NCBI GenBank assembly: GCA_037349105.1 | Contig: JAYJMM010000116.1 | Coordinates: 4,898,001 to 4,962,000 of the forward strand | Length of the DNA stretch: 64,000 bases | Direction of reading: 5' to 3' | From: Limnomonas spitsbergensis | Lineage: Eukaryota > Chlorophyta > Chlorophyceae > Chlamydomonadales | In this document: positions 11,801 to 21,900 of the stretch, in pieces | How positions within the stretch are numbered: position 1 is the first letter of the stretch | How the letters are laid out: each line of letters opens with the position of its first letter | Made by a program: the position numbers and the translations under genes | The notes under the pieces: model-generated | The model's input: only the letters and a program-made list of their open reading frames with translations | Told to the model about the DNA's origin: nothing | Database searches by the model: none

Positions 11801-12796
11801 ATGGTTATTGTGGATAAGCTTACCAAGTTTGTCTGTCTAGCACCAGTCAGGAAATCTAGCACATCTGAAGATATTGCTAGAGTTTTCATCTCTCATGTAT
11901 TCCAGCATCACGGTTTCCCTCGAAACATCATTTCTGACAGAGATGTACGATTCACTTCGTCATTCTGGAAGACCATGTGTGTACGACTCGGTATGCAGCC
12001 TAGATTTTCAACTGCTTTTCACCCACAGACAGATGGACAAACAGAGCGAATGAACCGAGTCGTCGAGGAAGTGCTGCGACATTTCATAGATGGAAACCAT
12101 ATCACATGGGAAGAACTCCTACCAGTCGTCGCTATGTCCATTAACAACGCCAAGACCAGTACGACCAGGCACACACCGTTCTACCTGAACTGTGGTCGCA
12201 ACCCGTATACTCCTTTGTCAATCGACATTCCAGACAAGCAAATTCCAGCACTAGATTCAGTCTTCAGTGACCTGGATGACACACTAGTTCAAGTTCAAAA
12301 GCTGTTACGAGCTGCCCAGGATCGACAGACGACGTACGCTGACACGCGCTTCCGAGCACCTCACACTTTTAAAACTGGTGACCAAGTACTCCTGTCGACA
12401 AGAAACTTCAAGTTCCAGACCGGAGTTAAAAAGCTTCACCCCAAGTATATCGGCCCAGTTACAATCCTGAACATGGCACCTGGAAATAACGCTGCCAAGG
12501 TACAACTACCAGAAAATTACACTCGAGTACATCCAGTATTTCACGTGTCCCTCTTACGACCATTCAAGCCCAGTCCCAGTTCAAATCCTGTACCTGTCGA
12601 ACCTGAAGTCGCCGATGGCTTACCCTTGTACCTAGTCGAGTCGCTCTTATCGCATCGCATTCGACGAGTCGGTAAGAAACGAGTCAAGCAAGTTCTTATC
12701 AAGTGGGTTGGCTATGATGATACGCACAATTCATGGGAGCCACTCAAAAACCTCACTCCAGAATTACTCCTTGTTGCCCATAAACTTTTTGAGTAA
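8831..12796 (+). CDS. pol: Ty3/gypsy Pol polyprotein (protease-RT-RNase H-integrase-chromodomain)
   Basis: This 1,321-residue ORF runs from the first ATG; the frame is open only from about 8804, so there is no upstream gag in frame. Domains in order: retroviral-type aspartic protease with DSGAS near residue 166; reverse transcriptase about 450-620 with YIDD near 572; RNase H with acidic residues in SDAS (about 721), TDHNP (about 784) and ADSLSR (about 826); integrase with a zinc module (His about 905/912, Cys 942/945) and DDE residues near Asp 975, Asp 1036 and Glu 1072; then a C-terminal chromodomain about 1267-1310 with IKWVGY and NSWEP. The chromodomain probably directs integration to chromatin, consistent with its position in a satellite. 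No frameshift or internal stop, so Pol looks functional. The first ~150 residues match no domain I recognise and could be a Gag remnant or linker. Confidence 0.95.
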   Translation: MTASFLTYDRVLCNERCRCTCALPVIHSRSPETHQIYVAKTRDAARLYLNNRPSTSSCLLVSSRQAAGLQSLLKHAGLVQTFESQSVVGTAVNQGMKPSPILAFVIPADTRETAQCQILARVRGDVNEKGQPGDTHSRIESRGNDEQLAAIYDGHVHGTKLKCLFDSGASSCFMGAKLVKKLGLQIRTSKYRAVATAAGRDCTVLGSASLLIKFGRTDFEIVVHVLPAFLDSVDVIIGEDFMKTHSCQLQYNPGQSSLLTLHGEMEPMHTVCLRGTAAVIVTQTVKTTRDIPVDPTHGNNTGLSETEDESPTSPDQIPAGLAARYLKSGRHRAFIAVLTPHAIDPDEELQPVPNPEGEPDKPSSTRPEKKTFNMDHVHPDMRTSITNLIDEYADIFSETPRAGGAKVPPLEHTIDLVAGAKPPFRRNFRLSPAESEELKIQVAELLEKGIITPVNSPYGAPVLFIKKPNGGLRFCLDYRALNELTVKLRYPLPRIDDLLDAARGASCFSCLDMAGGFHQLLISEEDQPKTAFATPFGHYAWRCLPMGLSNAPSQYQSTVNKIFADLTFVLIYIDDIMILSQTPEQHLQHLRQVFDKIRDSGLQVKFSKCKFLQAQVKYLGHILSKNGVAADPDKIRALTEWEFPTSATGVLQFLGLANYFRKFIPNLSRLAAPLYHLTKKTVQFEGGADALLAFTAIKEALASPPVLAYPDPDQPYELISDASITGCGAVLTQLGRPVAYFSAKFSPAERNYTTGEQELLGIIKALKEWRCYLEGGNGLNIVTDHNPLTFFSKQPTLSRRQARWSEFLSRFEFTVKYRPGATNPADSLSRLPHQGPDQAAILFAIIVNESCPDFMQQVKNESSIDPEFKNTGTTRDWALRNGYWSREGLVVIPAKLREQVIREHHDTPLAGHFNWKTTLDHIKRQFWWPSIQADVQQYVSSCASCQRNKSANKRPFGLNQPLEIPDSRWHTVTMDFVFDLPQSASGHDGIMVIVDKLTKFVCLAPVRKSSTSEDIARVFISHVFQHHGFPRNIISDRDVRFTSSFWKTMCVRLGMQPRFSTAFHPQTDGQTERMNRVVEEVLRHFIDGNHITWEELLPVVAMSINNAKTSTTRHTPFYLNCGRNPYTPLSIDIPDKQIPALDSVFSDLDDTLVQVQKLLRAAQDRQTTYADTRFRAPHTFKTGDQVLLSTRNFKFQTGVKKLHPKYIGPVTILNMAPGNNAAKVQLPENYTRVHPVFHVSLLRPFKPSPSSNPVPVEPEVADGLPLYLVESLLSHRIRRVGKKRVKQVLIKWVGYDDTHNSWEPLKNLTPELLLVAHKLFE

Positions 12797-13199
12797 CCAG
12801 AACCAGTCCACAGTTACCAAGGTCCATACACCTAGTGCCCAGATCGAGACCTAACTCATGAAACCTACAAGGAATTTAATACAATCCAGAAAACTTGTCT
12901 CCTTGTCTAGAATTTCTTGACTCACTAGTTCAATAGTGAATTAATTTACTTTACACCAGTCCCTGAACCAGTCCCAGTGAATTTAATTTTTCTGCCTAGC
13001 CCAAGCACCAGTATCAGAGAATTAAATTCAGACCAGCCGGACAGTCATGTACACAAGCAGAATTAAAATTTCTGGACCAGTCCAGCGATAACTACAACGA
13101 GTTTCCAGTTTCAGGTTGAGAATTTTTGGAAACAACTCTGCAACATTTCATGCTCCAGTACCACTGACGTTTACCTTCCACCGCGCTCGGCACGCAGCC
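12797..13199 (+). other. Retrotransposon 3' untranslated region
   Basis: Non-coding stretch of the element between the pol stop and the polypurine tract, with recurring CCAGTCC motifs. No ORF of note. Confidence 0.7.
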
Positions 13200-13210
13200 A
13201 AGGGGGGAGG
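13200..13210 (+). promoter_or_regulatory. Polypurine tract for plus-strand priming
   Basis: AAGGGGGGAGG lies 2 bp upstream of the 3' LTR, the position and composition expected of the RNase H-resistant plus-strand primer. Confidence 0.85.
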
Positions 13211-13212
13211 TA

Positions 13213-13605
13213 TGTAATGGTCATGTAACCAGTACCCCAGAATTACCAGTCGCTGACGCGACCTGCCTTACGTTATCGGCGCTAACGCTCCATACGGAAG
13301 TTGCAGGGTCGCCTGGCAAGCCCAGTCCTGAACCCTCACAGGTTAAACCCTGCATCTCCCTTATAAGCGAGCTCTGCTAGTTATCGGGAAGTCTCAGACG
13401 AGATAAATCCATCAGGCTCAATACCTGACTGTCCCACTATTCTTTTACAAGTCTCCAGCAGTCTCCCTTTGTGAGCACCCAGTCCCCCCTCCGGTCAACT
13501 GTCCTACCGACTACACCTTCACGACTACCTCTCTGCGCTCCTCTACCAGTGAGTCCTAGTCTAGCATTAAAGACCTTAGTCCCACTGGGGCCTAAGACCT
13601 TTACA
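13213..13605 (+). repeat. 3' LTR (393 bp)
   Basis: Copy of 8074-8466 with a single substitution (C at 13323). It is followed by the TTCAG target duplication and then satellite. Confidence 0.95.
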
Positions 13606-14350
13606 TTCAGCCATGGCAGCACATGGGAGGACATGAGGAAGAGGAAGTGGAGTGTGGCATTCAGCCATGGCAGCACATGGGAGGACAGGAGGAAGGGGAA
13701 GTGGAGAGTGGCATTCAGCCATGGCAGCACATGGGAGGACATGCGGAAGGGGAAGGGGAGTGTGGCACTCAGCCATGGCAGCACATGGGAGGACATGAGG
13801 AAGGAGAAGTGGAGTGTGGCATTCAGCCATGGCAGCACATGGGAGGACATGAGGAAGGGGAATAGGGGTGTTGCATTCAGCCATGGCAGCACATGGGAGG
13901 ACATGAGGAAGGGGAAGTGGGGTGTGGCATTCAGCCATGGCATCACATGGGAGGACATGAGGAAGGGGAAGTGGGGTGTGGCATTCAGCCATGGCAGCAC
14001 ATGGGAGGACATGAGGAAGGGGAAGTGGGGTGCGGCATTCAGCCATGGCAGCACATGGGAGGATATGAGGAAGGGGAAGTGGAGTGTGGCATTCAGCCAT
14101 GGCATCACATGGGAGGACATGAGGAAGGGGAAGTGGGGTGTGGCATTCAGCCATGGCAGCACATGGGAGGACATGAGGAAGGGGAAGTGGGGTGTGGCAT
14201 TCAGCCATGGCAGCACATGGGAGGTGATGAGGAAGGGGAAGTAGGGTGTGACATTCATCCATGGCAGCACATGAGAGGAGATGAGGAAGGGGATGTGGGA
14301 TGTGGCATTCAGCCATGGCAGCACATGGGAGGAGATAGGGAAGGGGGGGC
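13606..14350 (+). repeat. 54-bp satellite, right segment (about 14 units)
   Basis: This continues the same array beyond the retrotransposon. The last units are degenerate (GGAGGTGATG, GGAGATAGGG) before the array stops. Confidence 0.95.
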
Positions 14351-14906
14351 GGCTGCAGACATTGGGCCATAAACAGCTGACCATGAAGCATCATGACTCT
14401 ATTACTGACTTTTTTTTACTTTTTACCCATATCAGCCCGTGTGCTTACAGCCTTGGCTTGTTCTTTTAGGCATGAAGCCGCTACTCTGCATATGTTTCAC
14501 AATGCCCCCAGTATTTCTTTCTGATTTCATGTGCCGTAGTATGCATAGTATGGTTGTTGTTGTGGCCGTGCTGACATGGATGGTTTTATGAAGCTTTTAT
14601 GTCATTCAGCGGTGCCTCTTATTACAGAGTACTCATTTTGTTAATTTGATTATTATATCTGTGAGCCTTGGTCTCTCTTTGGCAGCCCATAAGTCCCTGC
14701 TTGCTGCATGTATGTAGTGCTCGTTTCAGGAGGCCTCAAGCCATTTTGACGGCATTTCAGCCACTTTCAGCCAATTTATTAATCCTCTCCTATTAATGCA
14801 TACCTATTAATGCATACCGCTGATGCAGTTTATTGCATTTACCTCTACTATTCGTGAACTGCTAGCGATGGCTCGCGACAATGAGACTCCCAGCAGGTCA
14901 CCAGGT
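14351..14906. other. Unassigned stretch, no gene seen
   Basis: Moderately AT-rich; contains a short direct repeat (ATTAATGCATACC, near 14795-14820) and no supportable ORF. Confidence 0.6.
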
Positions 14907-14914
14907 AGCTAGTG

Positions 14915-15401
14915 CAGGGACACAGGATACGGGATACCGTTTCGTAACGTATCGTAACGTAACGTATCGACACGGTCCACTACGGTGCACCGACTGAAAT
15001 CCGCACTGTAAGGGTACGTGTGGAATTGCCGCCCTGACATTCCACACAGCGACACAGCCATCGATAGTAATAAGTAATAGGCTCAGCAACCAGTGCTTTG
15101 CAGGTTGCAGGGATACATTGCGCCGCAGTGATGCTCCTTGACGAGTTTTTAGATCTGCATAAACTAGCATTCTGCATTATAAATCTGCATGCATAAATGG
15201 CGACCCTTGGGGGTTACTTTGGGGCCGTGCAAGATCGCTACATGGGGGGCTGGCATGCAGCCATGCAAGATTGCTATGGGGGACTGACATGCATGTGAGG
15301 TTTTTTGGGGGGGTCGTGATGAATCCCGTATCGGGCCAAAGGCCCGTATCGTAACGTATCGTAACGTTACGTAATACCGTATCCCGTCCCATGTGTCCCT
15401 G
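14915..15401. mobile_element. Short hAT-type element (487 bp, MITE-like)
   Basis: The left end CAGGGACACA and right end TGTGTCCCTG form a perfect 10-bp terminal inverted repeat that extends imperfectly over about 45 bp. Both ends carry multiple GTATCGTAACG motifs. Direct 8-bp copies of AGCTAGTG flank it (14907-14914 and 15402-15409). The 8-bp duplication and CAGGG termini again indicate hAT. No coding capacity. Its ends differ from the element at 5263 beyond CAGGG, so it belongs to another family. Confidence 0.9.
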
Positions 15402-15575
15402 AGCTAGTGTATGTGACCTTTTACGTCCGTCAGTACAAGCCTCGAGTGTGTCGAGGCGAGCGCCAAGCTCCGTAAACTGATCAACCATATCATTGTATTA
15501 AGTCTATTTGAACTCGCAAACTTCGTCTTTGTTGACAAAGGGAACCTCGGCATGTCGCTGGCATCGGAACCATCC

Positions 15576-15720
15576 CACTACTACTCAAACGCCATGTTTT
15601 GGTAGGTAGTAGGTGGGGTCAAAACTGGTAGGTGTTCTTACCGATTTTGGCTAACCCACCAACAATTAGGGCTATGATTCCCCAACCTACCAGAATTGGG
15701 TTTGAGTACCGGTAGTAGTG
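15576..15720. repeat. 145-bp foldback, MITE candidate
   Basis: CACTACTAC at the left end matches GTAGTAGTG at the right end. ACTCAAAC, and then a GGTAGG-rich stretch, are also mirrored inward with small gaps. No exact target duplication can be assigned. Confidence 0.6.
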
Positions 15721-16439
15721 TCCATTCCCAGCAGGTGAGTGTATGCTTGGAATCGCCAAACCAGGTCGCCAGCCGAATAAATTGTGTTTAGGTCAAATAA
15801 ACAGTACTATTTAATACAGTGTCCATATTGGGCCAAGCCCCGAAAATTGTGCAGATCCGGCTCAGCCGACGCTGACGAGGGCCATAATTTGACCACGCAC
15901 GGCGAAGATGTGAAAAGGCCACGATCGCTTGGATGGCTGCGTTGATGCTGCGACCAACAGAAGATATGCAAAGAAAGCGGGACATATGCCCCTCTCAAGC
16001 CTATTCCCCAAGAAGGCAAAGAAAAAAGAACAAAACTAGGCCCGTCTGAGTGAATATGCATGCCTTCCTCCGCCATCCTCCGCCATCCTCCGCCATCCTC
16101 CGCCATCCTCCGCCTGCTCCCGGGCAGGGCCAAAGGGAGCGCGCCTGTCGGTCGTTTTTACCTGATGAAAGCAGCATGCAATGAACAGCGCATGAGCTGA
16201 CAGGCTGGAGAGAGAGGCCATTAGAGCTTAGTGCAGCAAAAGGCGTCAGGAATGATAAGGGCGGACTAAGTGCCATGCAATGCAAAGTGAACAAAAGAAT
16301 ATGCAACAACATTTCACACTAGGGGGTAGAGTGCTGGTGGTGTGAACGAAGTCAACGGTATCCAGGGGGACTATCAGGTAGGGCACCAGCCGCGGTCCTG
16401 AATAAAAAGGAGCACAGGCGCAGCCCATAGCCGCTTGTC
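15721..16439. other. No gene seen; contains a 10-bp repeat
   Basis: Nothing supportable as coding. A 10-bp unit CGCCATCCTC is repeated four times without change at 16071-16110. Confidence 0.55.
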
Positions 16440-17170
16440 TGGACTCCTAACGCACATGAAGGTTCCAAGAGGCATCCATTCCCATGTATGGCTGCTTTGT
16501 TTCCATCTCTGCATGGCTGCTGGGTGCGGGCTGAGTTCCGGTCCCAGTGCTGAGGTCCCCAGTGCGATGACTAGCATTGGCGTCCTGACACATCAGCGAC
16601 AGCTCCGACAGCCCCTCACTGGCAGGAATGGCAGCTGCCGTGAGACTGACTCCGGGATTACTGGAGCCGGGCTTCGCACCCTGCATTGCATGTATGCCCA
16701 TGTCAGCAACTGCCAGAAACACATGCAGGTCAGGATTATCCACAGAAAGAGTGAACCCCTTCCATGGTAAGGAGACATTCAGAGGGAATGTACCGATAGG
16801 CCGCAGCAGTAATCATAATGGAAGAGTAATCAATAACCAGTGATAGGGTACCATCAGGTCTACCGGTACATGCCATGGCATGCAGGCAGCGTGCCCGGAA
16901 GCTGAATTGGAAGTGCCGAGCCATAATCTCTCGAGCTGACGTGCCTATCCTAATTCGCATATATACTCGCACCTCGACGGCCTCATCCTGTACATCCGGA
17001 AGCGACGCCCCCGCCGACATCGGTGGCTGATGCGGTGGTCCATCCAGGTTGATTGCCTGTTCCGTTGCCCCCGCTCAGAGGGAGGGGGGATTCAGTCTCA
17101 GGGGCATCCACAAGAAAAAAAGCCACATACACTACATCTGGATGCACAGTTCCTGCTGACTGAAACAATT
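16440..17170 (-). pseudogene. Broken gene-like ORF chain, function unknown
   Basis: Three overlapping minus-strand ORFs read like one protein interrupted by frame changes. One segment (about 17168-16990) contains HPDVVYVAFFLVDAPE. A second (about 17020-16770) contains VRVYMRIRIGTSAREIMARH and SLVIDYSS. A third (about 16750-16447) contains DNPDLHVFLAVADMG. The step from the second to the third fits a single extra G in a GGGG run near 16755-16758. I recognise no family. It may be a pseudogene, a gene with undetected introns, or carry a sequencing error. Confidence 0.35.
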
Positions 17171-17559
17171 AAGGCCCGCATCGGCGCCCGGCTGGACTAA
17201 GGAATACGGCAAAAGATAGGGGGCGCACAGTCTCAGGGAAACGGAGCGGGATGCTTTCGGAGGGTTCGCTCAAGCCCCTGGTTCAGGGATACATTTTATT
17301 ATACTTTCTGGTACGCATATTGTAGCACTGTAGGTGCTACTGGATGAGTTCATCCTACGACGTGGTCATATCAGTTACCTCAAGAGTCAAGACATGCTCC
17401 AGCCAGCGTTTTCTTTCTTGCCCTTGGTTTGCAGGAGTTTTCTTATGCTGGTTATAAAAGCCACATATGTAGCCATGTCGATCAAGCACCCTTGGTCTCA
17501 CGAAAACACTGACTCGGTGATTTTTCTAGTCAGAAGAAGTTCTTTGCCTTCGCACCGTT
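17171..17559. other. No gene seen
   Basis: Short shadow ORFs only; transition into the AT-rich island. Confidence 0.5.
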
Positions 17560-18330
17560 TAATATTAATAATTGGTCCGCGCGGAATAACATGCCGTTTA
17601 TTAATTATAATTGAAGGGTGAATCAGCTTAATTTAGCAATTGAAGTTATTGCTTGTAATTATTACTGGTAGTACAGTACAAAATTCCCACACATTCCCAC
17701 ACCGGTACTGGTATTGTTAACAATTTATCACTCATGGTATGCTCCCATCAACCCAAGTAGTAGCTACGCCTCTCGCTGGCGTAGCACAAATTTTCATCAT
17801 AGAGGCTTCACGGATTAACCTTAAACGAATGATGGTCCCTGCGGCTTAATAAAACCACTTTTTGACCATGCGGTTTAAAATAATAGCATCCCACCAAGGC
17901 AAAAGACGTTTACGCTACCCTGTTTTGCTTTGGAATTATGCATACCTTCACCCTTCCAGAGACCGTTTAGGGGCAGTGCTTTTGCTTATGGAGTACTCAC
18001 TTAAAATTCCCCAATAGCTTACCAGATAGCGTACCGCTGGCGCGGAAAACAAAATGCGTCTCGAAATTTTCACACATTTCTGGTTTTGGATTGTTTTCAT
18101 ACTGAGCGACTGCGCTCAAATTGAAGACAATTAATTCTTCAACTTGCAGTCCCTAGAGACCCTAAGGGACTTTTGTACCAAGGAAATTCTAGGTGACCTC
18201 GAGTCCAATTTTGTGAATCCCATGTTTCTGTTATGAAAAAAAGTGGTCAAACTGCAGCCAAATCTTGTGCAGTCCAGAAACAATTAGGAGGGCGCACTCG
18301 GTTCTGATTAAAACCATCATCGCATTGGGG
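17560..18330. other. AT-rich, hairpin-rich island, possibly organelle-derived
   Basis: AT-richer than its surroundings, with short perfect-stem hairpins: GCTACGC...GCGTAGC near 17765, TTGAAGA...TCTTCAA near 18120, GTCCCT...AGGGAC near 18150. Such dispersed small palindromes between genes are common in green-algal organelle genomes. No organelle gene was identified here, so origin is only suggested. Confidence 0.3.
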
Positions 18331-18688
18331 CTTGTGGCTTGTCATTGAGATGCCCATCTGAATATCATTCAGCTCTGAGCATATGCATGTATATTTTTTC
18401 ACCACGAATTGGTAATCCACTAGGCTACTACCGTAATCCTGCTGCTAGGGCTTCCATGCATCCCGCTGGAATAAATTATGTTTTCCAAGCCCAGAGCCGA
18501 CCTGAGTCCCTGACTTCAGCCAAATGACTGACCAGGTTCAGGCAAGCATACGGCATCAGGTAACGGTGTATCCAGAAGATATGCATGGAATGCTTCGCTC
18601 GAGGAGGAGCATTTTGCAGGCAGCACTGGCACCACATCACCAGCAAAGTCAGCTCCTCCAACAAAACCCTTCATACTGTCCACCAACT

Positions 18689-18786
18689 AGGTTGCACGGT
18701 AACATGTATACCTATACGGTATATGCCACATTCGTTATACTACCGTATAGGTCAGGGGCATAGGTATATCTGTTACCGTGCAACCT
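18689..18786. repeat. 98-bp foldback upstream of the TFIIF beta gene
   Basis: The first 16 bases, AGGTTGCACGGTAACA, are mirrored at the right end (TGTTACCGTGCAACCT), and RTATACCTAT follows inward on both sides. It ends 133 bp upstream of the predicted start codon. MITE-like; no clear target duplication. Confidence 0.75.
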
Positions 18787-18919
18787 CGTTGCAGTCCACA
18801 CACACACTATCGGTATCCAACAAGGGCTACTTGACGCCCTGGGTTTTGAATCAGCTCTGCAGGGGCTAATCATGCTGCTTTCCTTTATCAGTTCATCGGA
18901 TTTTAAAGAAACATATTAG

Positions 18920-21900
18920 ATGGAGCCTCTCAACGTCTCGGGTGCTGACAGAAAGATCTGGCTTGTGAAGGTGACTTCGAGATCGCATTGCAGAAATTCC
19001 TCAAGCCACGCAACGTCCTCCTCTTTCTCTCCTCTTCACAATCATATCTGTCGCACTCGGATCGAAGGTACCAACGTCTGTGGCGCAAGTATGGCGCCCG
19101 CTGTGCGAGCAATCGATGCGCCAGGAGGCGATTGATGAAGACGACCAGGCTGTGGAGCTCGGAGCCATTAGATTTTTGACTTCTCAGGTCCGCCGCTCTC
19201 CTGTGTCATGGGTGTCCTTGCGGGATCTACACACCCCTCCATGCTGACACGCCTCCATTCCCCCCTCCATGCCAACACTCTTGCCCGCTGACACCCCTGC
19301 TTGCTGACACTCCTCCATACCAACACGCTTGCAACAGGGGGCTCCCGGTGCACCTCCAAAGCAAGAGCTGGCAATGACTCTGAAAGGTCGGTAGCCCTGC
19401 ATGCCGCCCTGTGCTAAGCATGGATCTCCATGGACTCTCCATGCACCATGCAACTGTGGGGCCATCCAGAGACAGTGTGATAGCTAGGTCTGGGGCTACC
19501 ATTAAGTACGACTTCAAAACGCCGCCCACTCGGAGCATGTGATGTAAGACCTGGCATTAGCTCTCTTTGATGTAAGACCTGGCAACAGCTTACTGTGATG
19601 TAAGATCTGGCATCAGCTTTCTTAGTCAATCTTTCGAGGCTCTACTACGAGTGGCAATGTCCACCAGTGATCACCCATGTGAATCCTTCCTGCCGCGCTG
19701 GATTCAGCAATCTTCAGCGCTAACAAGGACGAAACAGGACCGATTGGGGTCTTGACTTGACCGGCTTACAGATACATGCCCAAAGAGCATGGCTGGCGGC
19801 GCATGGGGCCGCCAACTGGAAACCAGGAGGTGCCTCTAGTGTAGCTGAATTGAAGCCGAGCCACAGAAAATAATACTGCCCATGATGCCGGCCAGGTGCT
19901 GAGACCAGGGGCCTGCCGGCGCAGTACCGCATGAACCAGATTCCGTACGACGGCAACACCATGGTGGCAGCTGTGTCCTACAAGGCTCCGGAGCAAGAGG
20001 GCGATGAATGGACACAGATGCGTGAGTCCTTGCGCTGCCTCGGGTCATGTCAAGCTTGATAACCGAGCATCAATTTCATACCTGAACGGCTGCATGCTTC
20101 GCGGCATCATGCATGGCTGTGTGAGGTTCGAGAGGTCTCTGCCACTTGCCTCCAAGGCTAGCAGGCACACGCTGTACTCATATGAGCCTTGCTTACGCGT
20201 GGCATAGCTGTGTTTTATACTCGACGGCAAGTCTCTGATAGTGTGCTGCTATTATGTTAACTGCCAATGCAGATGTGTCAGACCCAATGTGGGCGCATTT
20301 GAGGGACGACCTGTTATTCAGGTTTCAGATGTTCCTTATTGTAGTCTGTTAATACTAGGTGCATGGGACCTCTGCCCGCTAACAATTGGGCACGGAAGAT
20401 GATGTCATTCAAAACCAGCTTGTCGTATTTACCTCTTGGGCTGCCAACAAGGTTCCTTTTGACCAAATAGGTGACATGGGGTGTGAAACAAGGTGAAATC
20501 ACCCATGGTTCGTTTCCTGAATTCTGAGGCACTCCCGGGCCCTGCTGCAGGTGTGGACGGCACTGTGGATGTGAGCTATAATCTGATGCCCATCCTCAAA
20601 GTGGGCCAGAATGTGAGTAGCATCCACAGAGGGCATGTCTGACAGATCTAGATCTGCGGGTAGCATTGACAGGGGATGTGGAGGCAGGTGTTCATTTTGC
20701 ACTGCGCAGAAAAAGGAGCTGAGGGATGGTCGGACACATTATTAGAGCGCCTTGACCTGCCTCACTGGTAATGGGTGGTGCATGGACCTGTCGGTATTCT
20801 CTTGCAGTCATGCCATTCATGCAAACAGCTGAACGAGGATAGCTAATCAAAGCGCACTGCCTCGACGGTAAATAGGCCAACCTCAAACTTCCTGCCTCAC
20901 AGCGGAGGGCCTGTCTCACTGGTTATGGGTGGTGCATGGGCCTACTTTCACACAGTCATGTAATGGGTGGTGCATGGGCCTACTTTCACACAGTCTTGTA
21001 ATGGGTGGTGCATGGGCCCACTTTCACATAGTCATGTCATGCATACGCCTTGTCGAGGTGCAAGAGGACCTGGATGGCAATTGGCAACGGGCAAACCTCA
21101 CAACAGGCTTAGGCTGCGGCTATCTCACCTCTGCCTTGATCGCAGGAACATATTTTCTGACTGCGTGCCCCAGCCTTTTGCCTGTGCATTGATTCTATGT
21201 GGTCGGCTGCTTTTGAAGCTTGTAGGGCTTGAAGGTTGTAGGGCTGTGGGGCCCAGGTCAACAGAGTGATCTTGGGGTCATCACCCCTAGCACCTGCCTT
21301 GTCGTTTTGGAATTCATGCTGAGGGCCGAGAGCGCGGCCTCTTGTGTTGGAGCCTTGGAGGTCCGAGGGGCTCTGAGTCCATGTCCTGAGAAGTGCAACC
21401 TCGCTCTGGGGTGATCCCAGCCCTGTGACGGCATCAACGTTGCCTCCGCCCCACCCCTGCAAAGCCATAGAATATTTGAATTCATGCCCTCCTTGATTAT
21501 TTCTAACCTGAAGTTCATCAGTAAATAAAAAAAAGGTCTCCTGCATTGGTAAGAATAATCCAGGGTGTTTCCATGTTAACTGACTACCATAACACATGCC
21601 CGGTAACGGTAGTTCAATTTACATCTCCTTCTCCTCTCCCGCCACAGGACCAGGTACAGATGGATGGGGCGTACTGCAAAACACCAGTGTTTGAATTCAT
21701 AAGTTCAAATTCCTCCCTCCTTTCCCCCCACAGGACCAGGTCTAGATTGATGCGGCTTACCGCACACAGTTGTGATTTGAATTTAAACCTCTCTCTCCTC
21801 TCTTCCCCCACAGGGCCAGGTCCAGATCGATGAGGCTTACCGCAAGCTGTCCAAGGACCGTCTCATCAAAGCCAGTGTCAAGACAAGGGTTGTCAAACAA

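Larger units (their letters stand above)
8074..13605 (+). mobile_element. Ty3/gypsy chromovirus LTR retrotransposon, recent, gag not found
   Basis: A 5,532-bp element with 393-bp LTRs (8074-8466 and 13213-13605) that begin TGTAATGG and end CTTTACA. It is flanked by the 5-bp duplication TTCAG (8069-8073, 13606-13610) inside a satellite unit. Order: LTR, primer-binding-like site, one pol ORF with protease, RT, RNase H, integrase and chromodomain, polypurine tract, LTR. RT before integrase plus the chromodomain places it in the Ty3/gypsy chromovirus group. The LTRs differ only at 8184 (A) versus 13323 (C), so insertion was recent. Only 364 bp separate the 5' LTR from the first ATG and no Gag or CCHC knuckle is present, although the pol ORF is intact. 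Confidence 0.95.

Noticed and set aside
13437..14394. ORFs of 257-315 codons across the retrotransposon edge
   Set aside because: Satellite frames running into LTR sequence; not genes.
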